Assembly (NCBI RefSeq): GCF_000003815.2
Contig: NC_049995.1
Location: forward strand, 11,700,933-11,764,932
Reading direction: 5' to 3'
Source: Branchiostoma floridae
Lineage: Eukaryota; Chordata; Leptocardii; Amphioxiformes; Branchiostomatidae
DNA length: 64,000 bases
Of this stretch, positions 1 through 9,320 are shown one piece after another (the first letter of the stretch is position 1; each line of letters begins with the position of its first letter). The position numbers and the translations under genes were made by a program. The notes beneath the pieces are model-generated. The model made no database searches and was not told the DNA's origin. It was given only the letters and a program-made list of their open reading frames with translations.

Positions 1-308
1 GCTTTTCTGCTTTAGATTTATTTTCTTGAAGAGACGGCCTCTCGACTTGAGGGTGCGCAGCCTCGATTTGAGACCCCAAATAAACTGGGGTGTGCACCGT
101 TCAATTCAATCCTATATCCAAATAACGTATAATTACATAATTATGACTTTGTCAAGAATCTGCATTGGTAAACCACTGGAAACACAACTGAGGAGCTTAA
201 ACAGGTCCAAATTGGACAGAAGAATTTGTTGTGTTAAGTCTGAACCTGGTTTGCAAAAGACGTACATGAATTAATCTTTTTTACTCATATTTCATCATCA
301 TTTTAGAG

Positions 309-1694
309 ATGGCGGAGTTAACATGTGTGCCACCTGTTGAAGACCTTCACGCAGAACAAACTGCGAACGAGACGCACATCAAAGAGGAGCCTACAGGAGA
401 CACTGGATGGGAACAGGATGAACAAGAGAACGTGCTGTGCCAGGAAACGTACAGCGAAGACCACAAAACCCACAACTACCACAATGAAACCAAACTAACT
501 GGGTATGCTCGGAGCGAGACTTACAACAGTTGGAAACAGACAACAGACACGGGACGGCAGCAGGACGAGAAAGAAGTCGTTCAGGACGACGAAACGTGCG
601 GTGTAAAAGCAGAAATTGAGTCCAGTTGTGGATTTGTTAGTATAAGAGAACATCCTGGGAAGGACTTGGAACTTCATGGAAACCTTAGGAAGAAGAGAGA
701 CAGAAGGGAGACCCAGACAACAGACATGGGCCTGCAGCAGGAAACATGTGATGTGAACTTTCCCCAACCTGACAACAAACTACCCTCACAGGCACAGGAG
801 ACCATAGGCATTACTGGAATACATGTGGGTGAACACCGGTGGTTGGATACCGGTGAGAAACCTTTCATGTGTGGGGAGTGTGGGTACAGCACGGCCCATG
901 GGCCTAGTTTATACCTACATATGCGAACCCACACAGCGGAGAAGCCCTACAAGAGTGACCAGTGCGACTATTCTGCGGCACAGAAATTGAATATGAACCA
1001 ACACCAAGCAAAACACACTGGTGAGAAACCCGACATGTGTGCGGAATATAGGTATATGACAGTGCACAAGTCCAACTTAACCCAACACATGAGAACCCGT
1101 GCAAGGCAAATCCCCTACAAGTGTGACCAGTGCGACTATTCCGTACGACGGGAATCGCATTTAGTCCAACATTTGAAAAAACACACCGGTGAGAAACACT
1201 ACATGTGTGGAGAGTGTGGGCACAGGACAGCTTACAAGTCCAGCTTATCCCAACATATGAGAACACATACAAGACAAAAAACCTACAAGTGTGACCAGTG
1301 TGACTATTCTACAGCAGACAAATCCGCTTTGGCCAGTCATCAAACAAAGCACACTGGTGAGAAACCCTACATGTGTGGGGAGTGTGGATACAGGGCAGCT
1401 CGAAAGTTCCATTTAATCCTACATATGAGAACTCATACAGGAGAGAAACCCTACAAGTGTGACCAGTGTGACTATTCTGCTGCCCAAAAGTCAAATTTGG
1501 ACCAGCATCTGTCAAAACACACCGGTGAAAAACCCTACATGTGTGGTGAGTGTGGGTACAGGACAGCTCATAAATCTGCCTTGTCTCGACATATGAGAAC
1601 CCATGCAGGAGAAAAATCCTACAAGTGTGCCGCACAGAAATCTTCTTTGGATCAACATCTATCAATACACACAGGTAAGAAATCGTACATGTGA
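309..1694 (+). CDS. C2H2 zinc-finger protein (truncated array)
   Basis: A 461-residue protein, probably a nuclear DNA-binding factor. Residues 1-180 are acidic, lack fingers and contain an LQQETCDVNFPQPDN module that is also found in the next gene. About ten fingers follow, alternating YMCGECGY-type and YKCDQCDY-type and joined by TGEKP linkers. Seven keep all four zinc ligands. The second has lost its first Cys (YKSDQC), the third has lost a Cys and the last His, and the tenth lacks six residues (DQCDYS) by an in-frame deletion near 1628. The ATG lies two bases after a good splice acceptor (pyrimidine tract ending ttttag at 306), so an upstream non-coding exon is likely. The stop TGA at 1692-1694 sits where the first Cys codon (TGT) of the next finger should be, and a decayed finger follows. 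The finger family is certain; the target is unknown. Confidence 0.85.
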   Translation: MAELTCVPPVEDLHAEQTANETHIKEEPTGDTGWEQDEQENVLCQETYSEDHKTHNYHNETKLTGYARSETYNSWKQTTDTGRQQDEKEVVQDDETCGVKAEIESSCGFVSIREHPGKDLELHGNLRKKRDRRETQTTDMGLQQETCDVNFPQPDNKLPSQAQETIGITGIHVGEHRWLDTGEKPFMCGECGYSTAHGPSLYLHMRTHTAEKPYKSDQCDYSAAQKLNMNQHQAKHTGEKPDMCAEYRYMTVHKSNLTQHMRTRARQIPYKCDQCDYSVRRESHLVQHLKKHTGEKHYMCGECGHRTAYKSSLSQHMRTHTRQKTYKCDQCDYSTADKSALASHQTKHTGEKPYMCGECGYRAARKFHLILHMRTHTGEKPYKCDQCDYSAAQKSNLDQHLSKHTGEKPYMCGECGYRTAHKSALSRHMRTHAGEKSYKCAAQKSSLDQHLSIHTGKKSYM

Positions 1695-1760
1695 CGTGAG
1701 CGTATACAGTTTAGCAACGAAATCCGACTTATCAAAAGAAATGAGAACCCTTACAAGTGA
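1685..1760 (+). pseudogene. Decayed eleventh zinc finger after the stop
   Basis: The bases after the stop of the first zinc-finger gene still align to a finger unit. They start with tacatgtg, continue through a degenerate GECGY..A..S segment, and reach aaatgagaaccc and ttacaagtg, the positions of HMRTH and YKC. Small deletions break the frame. The original gene probably had at least one more finger. Confidence 0.6.
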
Positions 1761-2171
1761 ATTTTCTTTTTCAAAAATTTGATCAGTGCGTGTCTTTTGC
1801 GTGAGGGAAATTTAATTTAGAGAAACAGTTTGTCTCCAATATAAGCTCCTTGGTAACACACTGATAAGTAACTAGTAGTGCAGCCGGGAAGTTGAATAAT
1901 CCCCTTGTGGGTGGAGAGGAGAGACACTGTAAACTCACCTCTTCCATGTTCTATCTAATTTATGGTTTTCTCAGGGAGGTCAGTTTATATTCGGTATGTC
2001 TTATCATTAATTTTTTATTTTTAAATGATAGTGTTATACCTTGCCAGGTAAAATGATTATTACGTTATTTCACTATTCATACCTAATGACTAATCATTAA
2101 ATAAGTGTTATACCTTGTCAGATAAGATAATTTGTAATATGTTGTTTTACTATTTATACCGCACCCTGTAG
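1761..2171 (+). other. AT-rich spacer or intron between zinc-finger genes
   Basis: No coding signal is visible. Two diverged copies of a short direct repeat (ataagtgttataccttgtcag and a variant at about 2030-2047) occur here. The segment ends in a plausible splice acceptor (ccctgtag at 2164-2171), which would begin the coding exon of the second zinc-finger gene. Confidence 0.4.
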
Positions 2172-2236
2172 AAATAGAAGATTCCAGTCTTGAACGTTTC
2201 GGTGGAGAACGGTGTGATGAAGATCCTGGGAAGGAG

Positions 2237-4054
2237 ATGGACAAAACTGGACATCCTGGGAAGGAGACTGACCGCACCGAACACCCTGGGAAGGAGAGTG
2301 ACAGCAGGCGGCAGGGCGAGGAAAGGGCCGTCCCAAATGACGAGGAAACGTGCGATATTAAAGCAGAAATGGAAGAGTCCAGCTGTGAGCTTTCTATTGA
2401 TGAACTGTGTGCTGGGCATCTTGGGAAAGGCATGGACCATTCTGGGAAGGAGACGGACTGTGTAGAAATCCCTGGGAAGGAGAGCATGGAGACCCATACA
2501 ACAGACATGGACCTGCAGCAGGAAACGTCTAATATGAACTTTACCCAACCTGACAACACATCAACCTCACAGGCACAGACGAGCATAGGCAATATGGGAG
2601 GTACACTATTTTTTGTACCTTGGTCACCTATCCCAGTCCAGACTATGATTATCCCTGTCCAGGGTATGACTGTTGGGCATCCTGGAAAGGGGAGTGCCAG
2701 CAGGGAGACCCAGACAACAGACCTGGACCTGCAACAGGAAACGTGTGATGTGAACTTTCCCCAACCTGACAACACATCAACCTCACACGTACAGGAAAGC
2801 AGAGGCAATGTGGTCAAACACACCGGTGAGAAACCCTACATGTGTGAGGTATGTGGTTCCAGGACAGCTCGAAAATGTAACTTAGCCCTACATAAAAGAA
2901 CCGATACAGAACAAATGTCTTACGAGGTTAAACAGCACGACTATTCTGCGGCTCAAAAAGTGGTCCAGAATGACTATTCTGTGGGCCATTTGGACAGTGC
3001 TCTGGTAGCCGATCGCGAACACAGTGTTGACAAAACTTACATGTGCGACAAGTGTGGGTACAGAACAGCTAAAAAGTGCCACTTTTCCAAACATATGACA
3101 ACTCACACAAGAGAAAAGCCCTACAAGTGTGACCAGTGTGACTTTTCCGATTCACGAAAAGGCGACTTAAACAGACACATCAGGGCAAAACACCCCGATA
3201 GAAAACCCTACCAGTGTGGGGAGTGTGGATATAGGGCGGCCAAAAAGTCCAACATATCCCGGCATGAGAGAACACATACTTACAAGTGTGATGAGTGCGA
3301 CTATTCAGCAGCACTGAAAGACCAGTTGGACCAGCACGTCATGATGAAACACACTGGTGAGAAACCCTACATGTGTGAGAACTGCGACTATAGAACAGCC
3401 AACAAGTCTCACCTAGCCCTACATGTGAGAAAACACTTCAAACCCTACAAATGTGACCAGTGCGACTATTGTGCTGCAAGGCAAGACGAGTTAGATCGGC
3501 ACGTCGTTACAAAACATACAACGGAAAAGCCATACATGTGTGAAGAGTGCGGACATAAGACGGCATTTAGATCTGCTCTTATTCTACATAAAAGAAAACA
3601 CACTGGTGAAAAACCCTTCATGTGTGAGGACTGCGGGTACAGAACGGCCGACAGGTCCCACTTATCTCGACACATCAGAATCCACACAGGTGAAAAACCC
3701 TACAAGTGTGATCAGTGTGACTATTCTGCAGCAAACAAAGACCATTTAGACGAACACGTCGTGAGAAAACACACCAGTGCGAGACCGTACAGGTGTGAGG
3801 AGTGCGGGTATGGAACGACAACTAAGACCATACTAGCCCGACACATGAGAACCCACACAGGTGAAAAACCATACGGCTGTGATCTGTGCGACTATTCTGC
3901 CGCAGAGAAAGCTTGTTTAGAACGGCACATCATGGTAAAACATACCGGTGAGGAACCGTACATGTGTGGTGAGTGCGGGCACAGGACAGCCGATAGGTCC
4001 CATCTAAGAAAACATATGAAAAAACATTTTGATGGGAAACCCTCTCAGACGTGA
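2237..4054 (+). CDS. C2H2 zinc-finger protein, 12-14 fingers
   Basis: A protein of about 605 residues, probably a nuclear DNA-binding factor. The N-terminal 190 residues have repeated HPGKE motifs and two copies of a TTD(M/L)DLQQET..NF.QPDNTSTS module. Fourteen finger positions follow. The first has its last His replaced by Asp and the second has lost its ligands. The remaining twelve, from CDKCGYRTAKK to CGECGHRTADR, keep Cys2His2. Several fingers use a four-residue His spacing (H...KH) and one linker is missing between two fingers. The frame stays open upstream of this ATG through CDEDPGKE back to a likely splice acceptor at 2171, so the true start is probably in an upstream exon. The ATG at 2237 is simply the first in this exon. 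An AATAAA lies at 4271. Whether this and the preceding gene share 5' exons cannot be decided here. Confidence 0.85.
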   Translation: MDKTGHPGKETDRTEHPGKESDSRRQGEERAVPNDEETCDIKAEMEESSCELSIDELCAGHLGKGMDHSGKETDCVEIPGKESMETHTTDMDLQQETSNMNFTQPDNTSTSQAQTSIGNMGGTLFFVPWSPIPVQTMIIPVQGMTVGHPGKGSASRETQTTDLDLQQETCDVNFPQPDNTSTSHVQESRGNVVKHTGEKPYMCEVCGSRTARKCNLALHKRTDTEQMSYEVKQHDYSAAQKVVQNDYSVGHLDSALVADREHSVDKTYMCDKCGYRTAKKCHFSKHMTTHTREKPYKCDQCDFSDSRKGDLNRHIRAKHPDRKPYQCGECGYRAAKKSNISRHERTHTYKCDECDYSAALKDQLDQHVMMKHTGEKPYMCENCDYRTANKSHLALHVRKHFKPYKCDQCDYCAARQDELDRHVVTKHTTEKPYMCEECGHKTAFRSALILHKRKHTGEKPFMCEDCGYRTADRSHLSRHIRIHTGEKPYKCDQCDYSAANKDHLDEHVVRKHTSARPYRCEECGYGTTTKTILARHMRTHTGEKPYGCDLCDYSAAEKACLERHIMVKHTGEEPYMCGECGHRTADRSHLRKHMKKHFDGKPSQT

Positions 4055-4975
4055 GATACTGGCATGAGGCACGCCGCAAGCCGGTGGAGGAAATAGACTG
4101 GATGTAATGATATTGACCGGTCTTAATTATAAGCAGGATTTGTTCTTTCTGTCAGGGACCAACCATTAGTAAAGAGTGGAGACAGGAATAGTTTCAGTAT
4201 CTAGGCATAGCCCCCCCCCCATTGTCATTTGTGTTAAAATCAACTGTTTTATATTTTGCAGCGCTTTCGAAATAAAGGAAGTGCCAGCAAAGCATTTGGT
4301 TTGATGTTGATTTCTGCCGTCTGATAATACTAATTTGACTTTGACTTTTTTTAAGATCTACAATTAGCTTAACAATATGCAAATACATTGTATACGTAGC
4401 TACTCTTCCTGTGGTCCATATCAACAAACTTGACACAGAGAAACATATACAGATATATACAAACCATACAATATACATACAATTCACGAGTGATTAAAAG
4501 GTAACTTAAATATTGCTTAAGGTCATCAGTTCAGGTCTTCCTCATATGAGGTGCTATTAACGATGTCCGACCATACATCTCTATCTAGCATGGCGGCTAG
4601 CAAGTTGTAGTCCTTTAAACCAACCTTCTCTTCCAAAACTTTCTTAAGTGTCAGGTTCGGTCCCGAGGAGAACTTTGGCGGCCATCTCCTCACGACGTGC
4701 TACATGGCCAGCAAGAGCCAGGCTTCTATTCTGAATAGTTCATATACAATGGGAAAAATCTATTGCTTTTACAATTTCAAACCATTCCATGTGTTGGCCA
4801 TTATGTTGTACTACAAAAAAACTCTTTTTGAGCGTTTTTTCCTTGTCTTAGCAGGTCATGTGAGGATTTCCAATCGTGGCGTAATTTTAACAAAATTTAG
4901 ATGAACTAAGACAATGTCTCAAATTACAATACAGTACACAGTAAGTCAAACACAGGACATTGATTTAAATACATT
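4055..4975 (+). other. 3' flank and unassigned sequence
   Basis: No gene is seen. AATAAA at 4271-4276 could be the poly(A) signal of the upstream zinc-finger gene. Bases 4510-4710 resemble the GC-richer tail of a dispersed retroelement, but I cannot name the family. Confidence 0.35.
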
Positions 4976-5235
4976 GATTCCGCATACAAGAAAGAAGGAA
5001 TCCGCATGTTGTGTCCTGATCTTCGCTCTTCATTTGACATGCGACTCTGCTAGTATTTATCTAGTCTAGACTTGAACTGGTTAACGCTATCAGCTGTAAA
5101 TACTGTATCTGGCAAAGAGTTCCAGTTCTGACACTAAAAGTTTGACTTTTCACCGTAGCCCTTGCCAGTGGGACCTGTAGCTTGAGATTGTGCCCTCTAG
5201 TTACTGTCTGTTCCACATGAGTAAAGAATGTTCCA
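4976..5235 (-). mobile_element. LINE 3' end fragment (CR1/Jockey-like)
   Basis: This segment matches the start of the LINE fragment at 30158-31000 over roughly 250 bases, sharing for example tatttatctag.ctagacttgaactg and ttccagtt. It covers only the 3' untranslated end and lacks the reverse-transcriptase part. It is short and diverged, so it is an old insertion. Confidence 0.55.
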
Positions 5236-5694
5236 TTGTTGAATGCCTCATTCAACGTCTTACCTCTTCTTTACTGCTCCAAGGTTCTCCTGACCGTGAC
5301 CTTGTTATCAAGAGTAAACTACAGCAAGTGACAACTGCTAAACGATTCACTTCCTGCTATGCCACTGCCTAGTCTTACATTCTTAGCTTATTATGATACA
5401 TACGTTCCAGCTGCAATTGATTTTAAATATATCAACTATTTTGTTCTATTGATATTTGTTACATTTTCGTATTGTGTATGTATGTATGTGGTCACGATAT
5501 CAGCCTTCGGTCTATGTGCCCATGGTGCACATTGTAGTTTGTTTTTATTAATTAACCCTCAAGCACCCGACCTTTTTTTGCGACTAAAATGACCGAGTGG
5601 GGTCCAAATGGACCCCATTTTGATTCGTTAATAAATGCATCTAATTTGCATTGTTTGGGTAATCTTTGCATATACATTGCTTCGTCATAGTGAG

Positions 5695-6420
5695 AGAAAT
5701 ATTTTGGCATGTTGAAACATGAATATATTTGGCTCATTATCATAATTTATGCAAATAAGTGAAGGAGGACCCCATTTTTAACAACAAATTTTACCTTTAT
5801 TTCATATATTTCGTCCTTTACATGTCTACAAAAATATTCATATGTTGCTATTATGAAATAGGTATCAAATGTTAGTTATTGAACAAGGAATGTTTGAATA
5901 TAAGTTAAAAGTAAGGAATATAAATATAGATATATGAGGTGATTATGCTAACACATTTAGGAATGGCTGAGCACATACAGACTGGTACCCATGATCTAAA
6001 TCCTAGTATATAAACTGATTTGTGTCTACTTCTTCAAAAACAATAGTGTCCTTGTTGTGTATGAAAAATTTTGGCTTGTTTAGGTGTGAATAATTTCAGC
6101 TAATTATCATAATTTATGCAAATATGTGGAGGAGGACCACATTTTTTTGCTAACAATTTTGCGTTTTTTCCCACAAATTTCGTCCCTGACATGTCTAAAC
6201 ATACTTATATGTTACCTATTATGAAACAAGTATCAAAAACTAGTTATTGAATAAGGAATCTTAGAATATAAGTTGATTGTAAAGTATACAAGAGCTGATT
6301 ATGCTATGCTATCACAGTTATAATTAGCTGAGCACATACAGACTGGTACCGATGATCGTAATTCTAATAATATACAAAGTGACTGTAGCTACTTCTTTAG
6401 AAACAAAAGTGGCATTACTG
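5695..6420 (+). repeat. Imperfect ~368-bp tandem duplication in the transposon's left arm
   Basis: Copy 1 (5695-6062) and copy 2 (6063-6420) share ordered blocks: ttatcataatttatgcaaat, a GGACC(C/A)CATTTTT half-palindrome, tatgaaa.a.gtatcaaa, and gagcacatacagactggtacc. The divergence shows the duplication is old. Confidence 0.7.
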
Positions 6421-6638
6421 TATTTACACTGATAAAAATGGAGGTTAGCATGAAAAAGCAAGTATGCAGATAAAATAAGACATATAAATATAAGAATGTC
6501 ATTGTACAGAATTCATTGGACATTGTGATGGGTAACCTGACCACGTGAATATCTGCTTCTTCTCTATCAGGCAACACTACAATTGCTTCTACCTGTGCTA
6601 AGTGCAAAGTGCAAGAAGACGATGTTTGTAGAACAAAG

Positions 6639-8567
6639 CTACAAGCAATCACCACATACGTATTGCTTGTAGCTGTGTTCTGCGCAAACTGTTCTTCCGC
6701 ATCCTGCACAAGCACGTCTGACTTTCCGATCAGAGCTGCGTGGGCATAACTCGCATCTCTTGCGCCCTTCTTGTGCAGCAGCTGCTGCTGGCTCCTCTGC
6801 TCGTCGGACAGATCTTACACCAATGCGAGCCATTGATTCTCTAGTTGCAGGCATGAGATATGGGCTCTGTGCCCTTCTTTGGACATGAGGCATTACTAAG
6901 TTGTACCCAAGTTCCCTCAAGAAGAGGCGGCGCCTCCGGCTGCATGCAGACAAGTTCCAGTCTGGGAAGTTTCCAAGGAAGACAATCAGAGAAGCAATTC
7001 CTGCCACATCCAAGAGATTGAAAAACAGCACCATTGGCCATCTGTTTATCTTGCGCCTGCATGTGTGCATTGTCGCTAGATGATCCAGATTGTCTACACC
7101 ACTCTTTGTGGCATTGTAGTGCATGATAATCTCTGGCTTTTGTTGCTCGCCTATGATGTTTGCGTCATGGTGCATGCTTGACAGAACAAGGACAGCTTTG
7201 CCTTTGGAAGGTACATATGATGTGAGAGTCAGTTGGTCCTGGAAGCCAAACATGGAGCTATTCACTTCTTTGTGGTTTGCAGCCTTCATCACTTCTGGAA
7301 TATGTGGTTTGTTAGACCTTATTGTCCCAACATATGTAAGTCCATCCTCCAAGAGATCTTCAGCTAGTGGGATAGAAGTGAAGAAGTTGTCTGCTGTGAC
7401 GTTTCTCCCTGTTCTGCGCCAAAGATATGTCAGCTCTTTTACCACTCTTGCCCCTTGGCCTATCTCTCGCTGTTCCCCTGGTTGTCTCCCTAGGTACACT
7501 TCTCCTTTCAAGGGGTAACATGTTGTCGCATCGCAGTTCCACCATATTTTCAGTCCATATTTAGCTGGTTTGGATGGTATGTACTGCCTGAATGCGCATC
7601 TTCCCCTGAAAGCTACAAGTTGCTCATCAACACAGAGATCTGTGCCAGGGATGTAGTACTTTGGTAACTGTGCTATGAACATCTCCCAAATGTCCCTAAA
7701 CGCCGCAAGTTTGTCAGTAGCTCGCCGTTCAGCACGGGTCTCCCTGTCGTCAAAGCGCATGTACTTCAAAATGTTTCTGAATCTTTCCCTGGTCATAGTT
7801 GCAGGGAAGACTGGTTTGCCATCAGCTGTAGACCAGAGAGAAGCCTGAGGCTCATGGTTACTCTGGTATAAACCTGCTATGATGCATAATCCAATCACTG
7901 CCCTTATCTCTGTTCCATCAACTCGGCACCACTCTTCTTGTCTTTCATTCTCCTGATTGTCATTCCACTCTCTGTGTTTTCGTCTCGCCTCTCTGTTGGT
8001 TTGCTGTACAATAAGATCAATCATAGCAGGTGTCACAAAGAGGGAAAATGCTGACTGGATGTCCACGCACCTAGCAGCATTAGTTATACCTGGCGGATTT
8101 CTTATTATGTCCTGATTTCGGCGCCTGCCGAGAGGAGGGGGGTTTTGGTCCCATACTGTTCCGTTTTTTCCTTGGTAGGGCCTGTCAACTACTGGATTCT
8201 CATTCCCTGCATCCTGATTTACTGCCGGGTTGTTTATTGGTGCTCGGCCTCTCCCTCTTCCACGTCCTCTGGCTCCACGAGCTCGTCCACGTCCTCTAGC
8301 TCCAAGACCTCTGGCTCGTCCACGACCTCTTCCGCGAGCCCTTCCCAGACCTCTATCCGCCTCTTGACGGATCTCTTCCCTGGGGTGGTCTTCTTCCTGA
8401 ACAGATTCTGTGTCAGAATGGTCTGACGCATCTGACAGGTGGTCTTCGACGTCTAAATCGGACTCATCCTCATCAACTGAACTGTTCTCATCGTCACTTT
8501 GGGCGTTGAGTATTTGACGCAAGGCCTCTGCAGCCGTATATCTGGCTAGTCTCTCTCTGGTGGCCAT
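6639..8567 (-). CDS. PiggyBac-like transposase
   Basis: A 642-residue protein that would cut and paste the surrounding element at TTAA sites in the nucleus. The start at 8567 (MATRERLARY) was chosen over an in-frame ATG 70 codons upstream because the upstream peptide is unlike the family. Residues 25-70 are acidic and residues 72-108 are an Arg-Gly-rich tract (RGRGRGRARG type). The catalytic core follows: D314 in CVDEQL, D393 in TADNFF, and D492 with D495 in SGVDNLDHL, the positions expected for the PiggyBac DDD triad. The C-terminus is a Cys-rich zinc domain (C605, C608, C620, C623, C628, H631, C638, C641). No stop or frameshift is seen. Together with intact ends, the element could be recently active. 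Domestication as a host PGBD gene is unlikely because the terminal repeats are retained. Confidence 0.92.
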   Translation of the reverse strand: MATRERLARYTAAEALRQILNAQSDDENSSVDEDESDLDVEDHLSDASDHSDTESVQEEDHPREEIRQEADRGLGRARGRGRGRARGLGARGRGRARGARGRGRGRGRAPINNPAVNQDAGNENPVVDRPYQGKNGTVWDQNPPPLGRRRNQDIIRNPPGITNAARCVDIQSAFSLFVTPAMIDLIVQQTNREARRKHREWNDNQENERQEEWCRVDGTEIRAVIGLCIIAGLYQSNHEPQASLWSTADGKPVFPATMTRERFRNILKYMRFDDRETRAERRATDKLAAFRDIWEMFIAQLPKYYIPGTDLCVDEQLVAFRGRCAFRQYIPSKPAKYGLKIWWNCDATTCYPLKGEVYLGRQPGEQREIGQGARVVKELTYLWRRTGRNVTADNFFTSIPLAEDLLEDGLTYVGTIRSNKPHIPEVMKAANHKEVNSSMFGFQDQLTLTSYVPSKGKAVLVLSSMHHDANIIGEQQKPEIIMHYNATKSGVDNLDHLATMHTCRRKINRWPMVLFFNLLDVAGIASLIVFLGNFPDWNLSACSRRRRLFLRELGYNLVMPHVQRRAQSPYLMPATRESMARIGVRSVRRAEEPAAAAAQEGRKRCELCPRSSDRKVRRACAGCGRTVCAEHSYKQYVCGDCL

Positions 8568-9320
8568 GGCGTACCTGTCAAATGTTAAGATGCCATTCTT
8601 AGAAGTGACAATATGTGGGGATGTGTAAAATAGACTTGTCTCGGTTCGGTTATTGTAAACATTTGTAAAGCCCAGCACAAATATACCGGAGCTAAGGCAG
8701 TGCCCCCCTCCCCACAGTATGCTTCGACACTGCATATATAGGATAAAAAAAATATACTCCAAACTTGAATAAAACATGAAATTTTCAAGTACGTGTTATC
8801 AGCACATATCTAGCTTCATTGTACTAATGTTATATTCAAAGGATGGTTTACAAAGGCAGAGAATTATCATGGATTGAAAGAGATAACTTACCTAAGAGGC
8901 AAGGCCTGCAGAGGTGGACATGTGGTTGACCTTTGCCCTCAGAGGTCATAAAAAGGTCATGACCTCGGATGACCTCATAACCTGATTCCTAGGGATGAGT
9001 TTACTTGGCAAACTGCATGATATTGAAGCAATTATGCTTGCTGGGGGACATATCAAAGACAGCCAAACACTTCTGTATGTTGAAAAATCCACATATTTCT
9101 GGGGTCCGTTTGGACCCCAGTCGGACATACCTCAGACTTCCCTTTATAACTTTTACAAAATCATTTCGATCTCCGAAAAAAAATAGGAGAAGTTGGAGAA
9201 GAGGTTTATGAACAAAGTCACGGAAGGGATTTTTGTTCCGATGCAAAATTTTCAAATGGCACATCAAAATATAGGCCTGGGGTCCAAACGGACCCCACTC
9301 GGGTGTTTGAGGGTTTTTAA

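Larger units (their letters stand above)
5556..9313 (-). mobile_element. PiggyBac-type DNA transposon, apparently complete
   Basis: The left end begins CCCTCAAGCACCCGA directly after a TTAA (5552-5555). The right end is its inverse (tcgggtgtttgaggg, ending 9313) and is followed three bases later by TTAA (9317-9320). TTAA targets and an intact DDD transposase are hallmarks of PiggyBac. Inside both ends lie 18-bp palindromes of the form GGGGTCC-N4-GGACCCC, at 5599-5616, 9101-9118 and 9279-9296, likely subterminal transposase-binding or folding sites. One internal gene is present on the minus strand. The three-base offset at the right TTAA could be a small indel. Confidence 0.85.

Noticed and set aside
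8145-8426. Serine/threonine-rich plus-strand frame
   Set aside because: Antisense to the Arg-Gly-rich and acidic region of the transposase.
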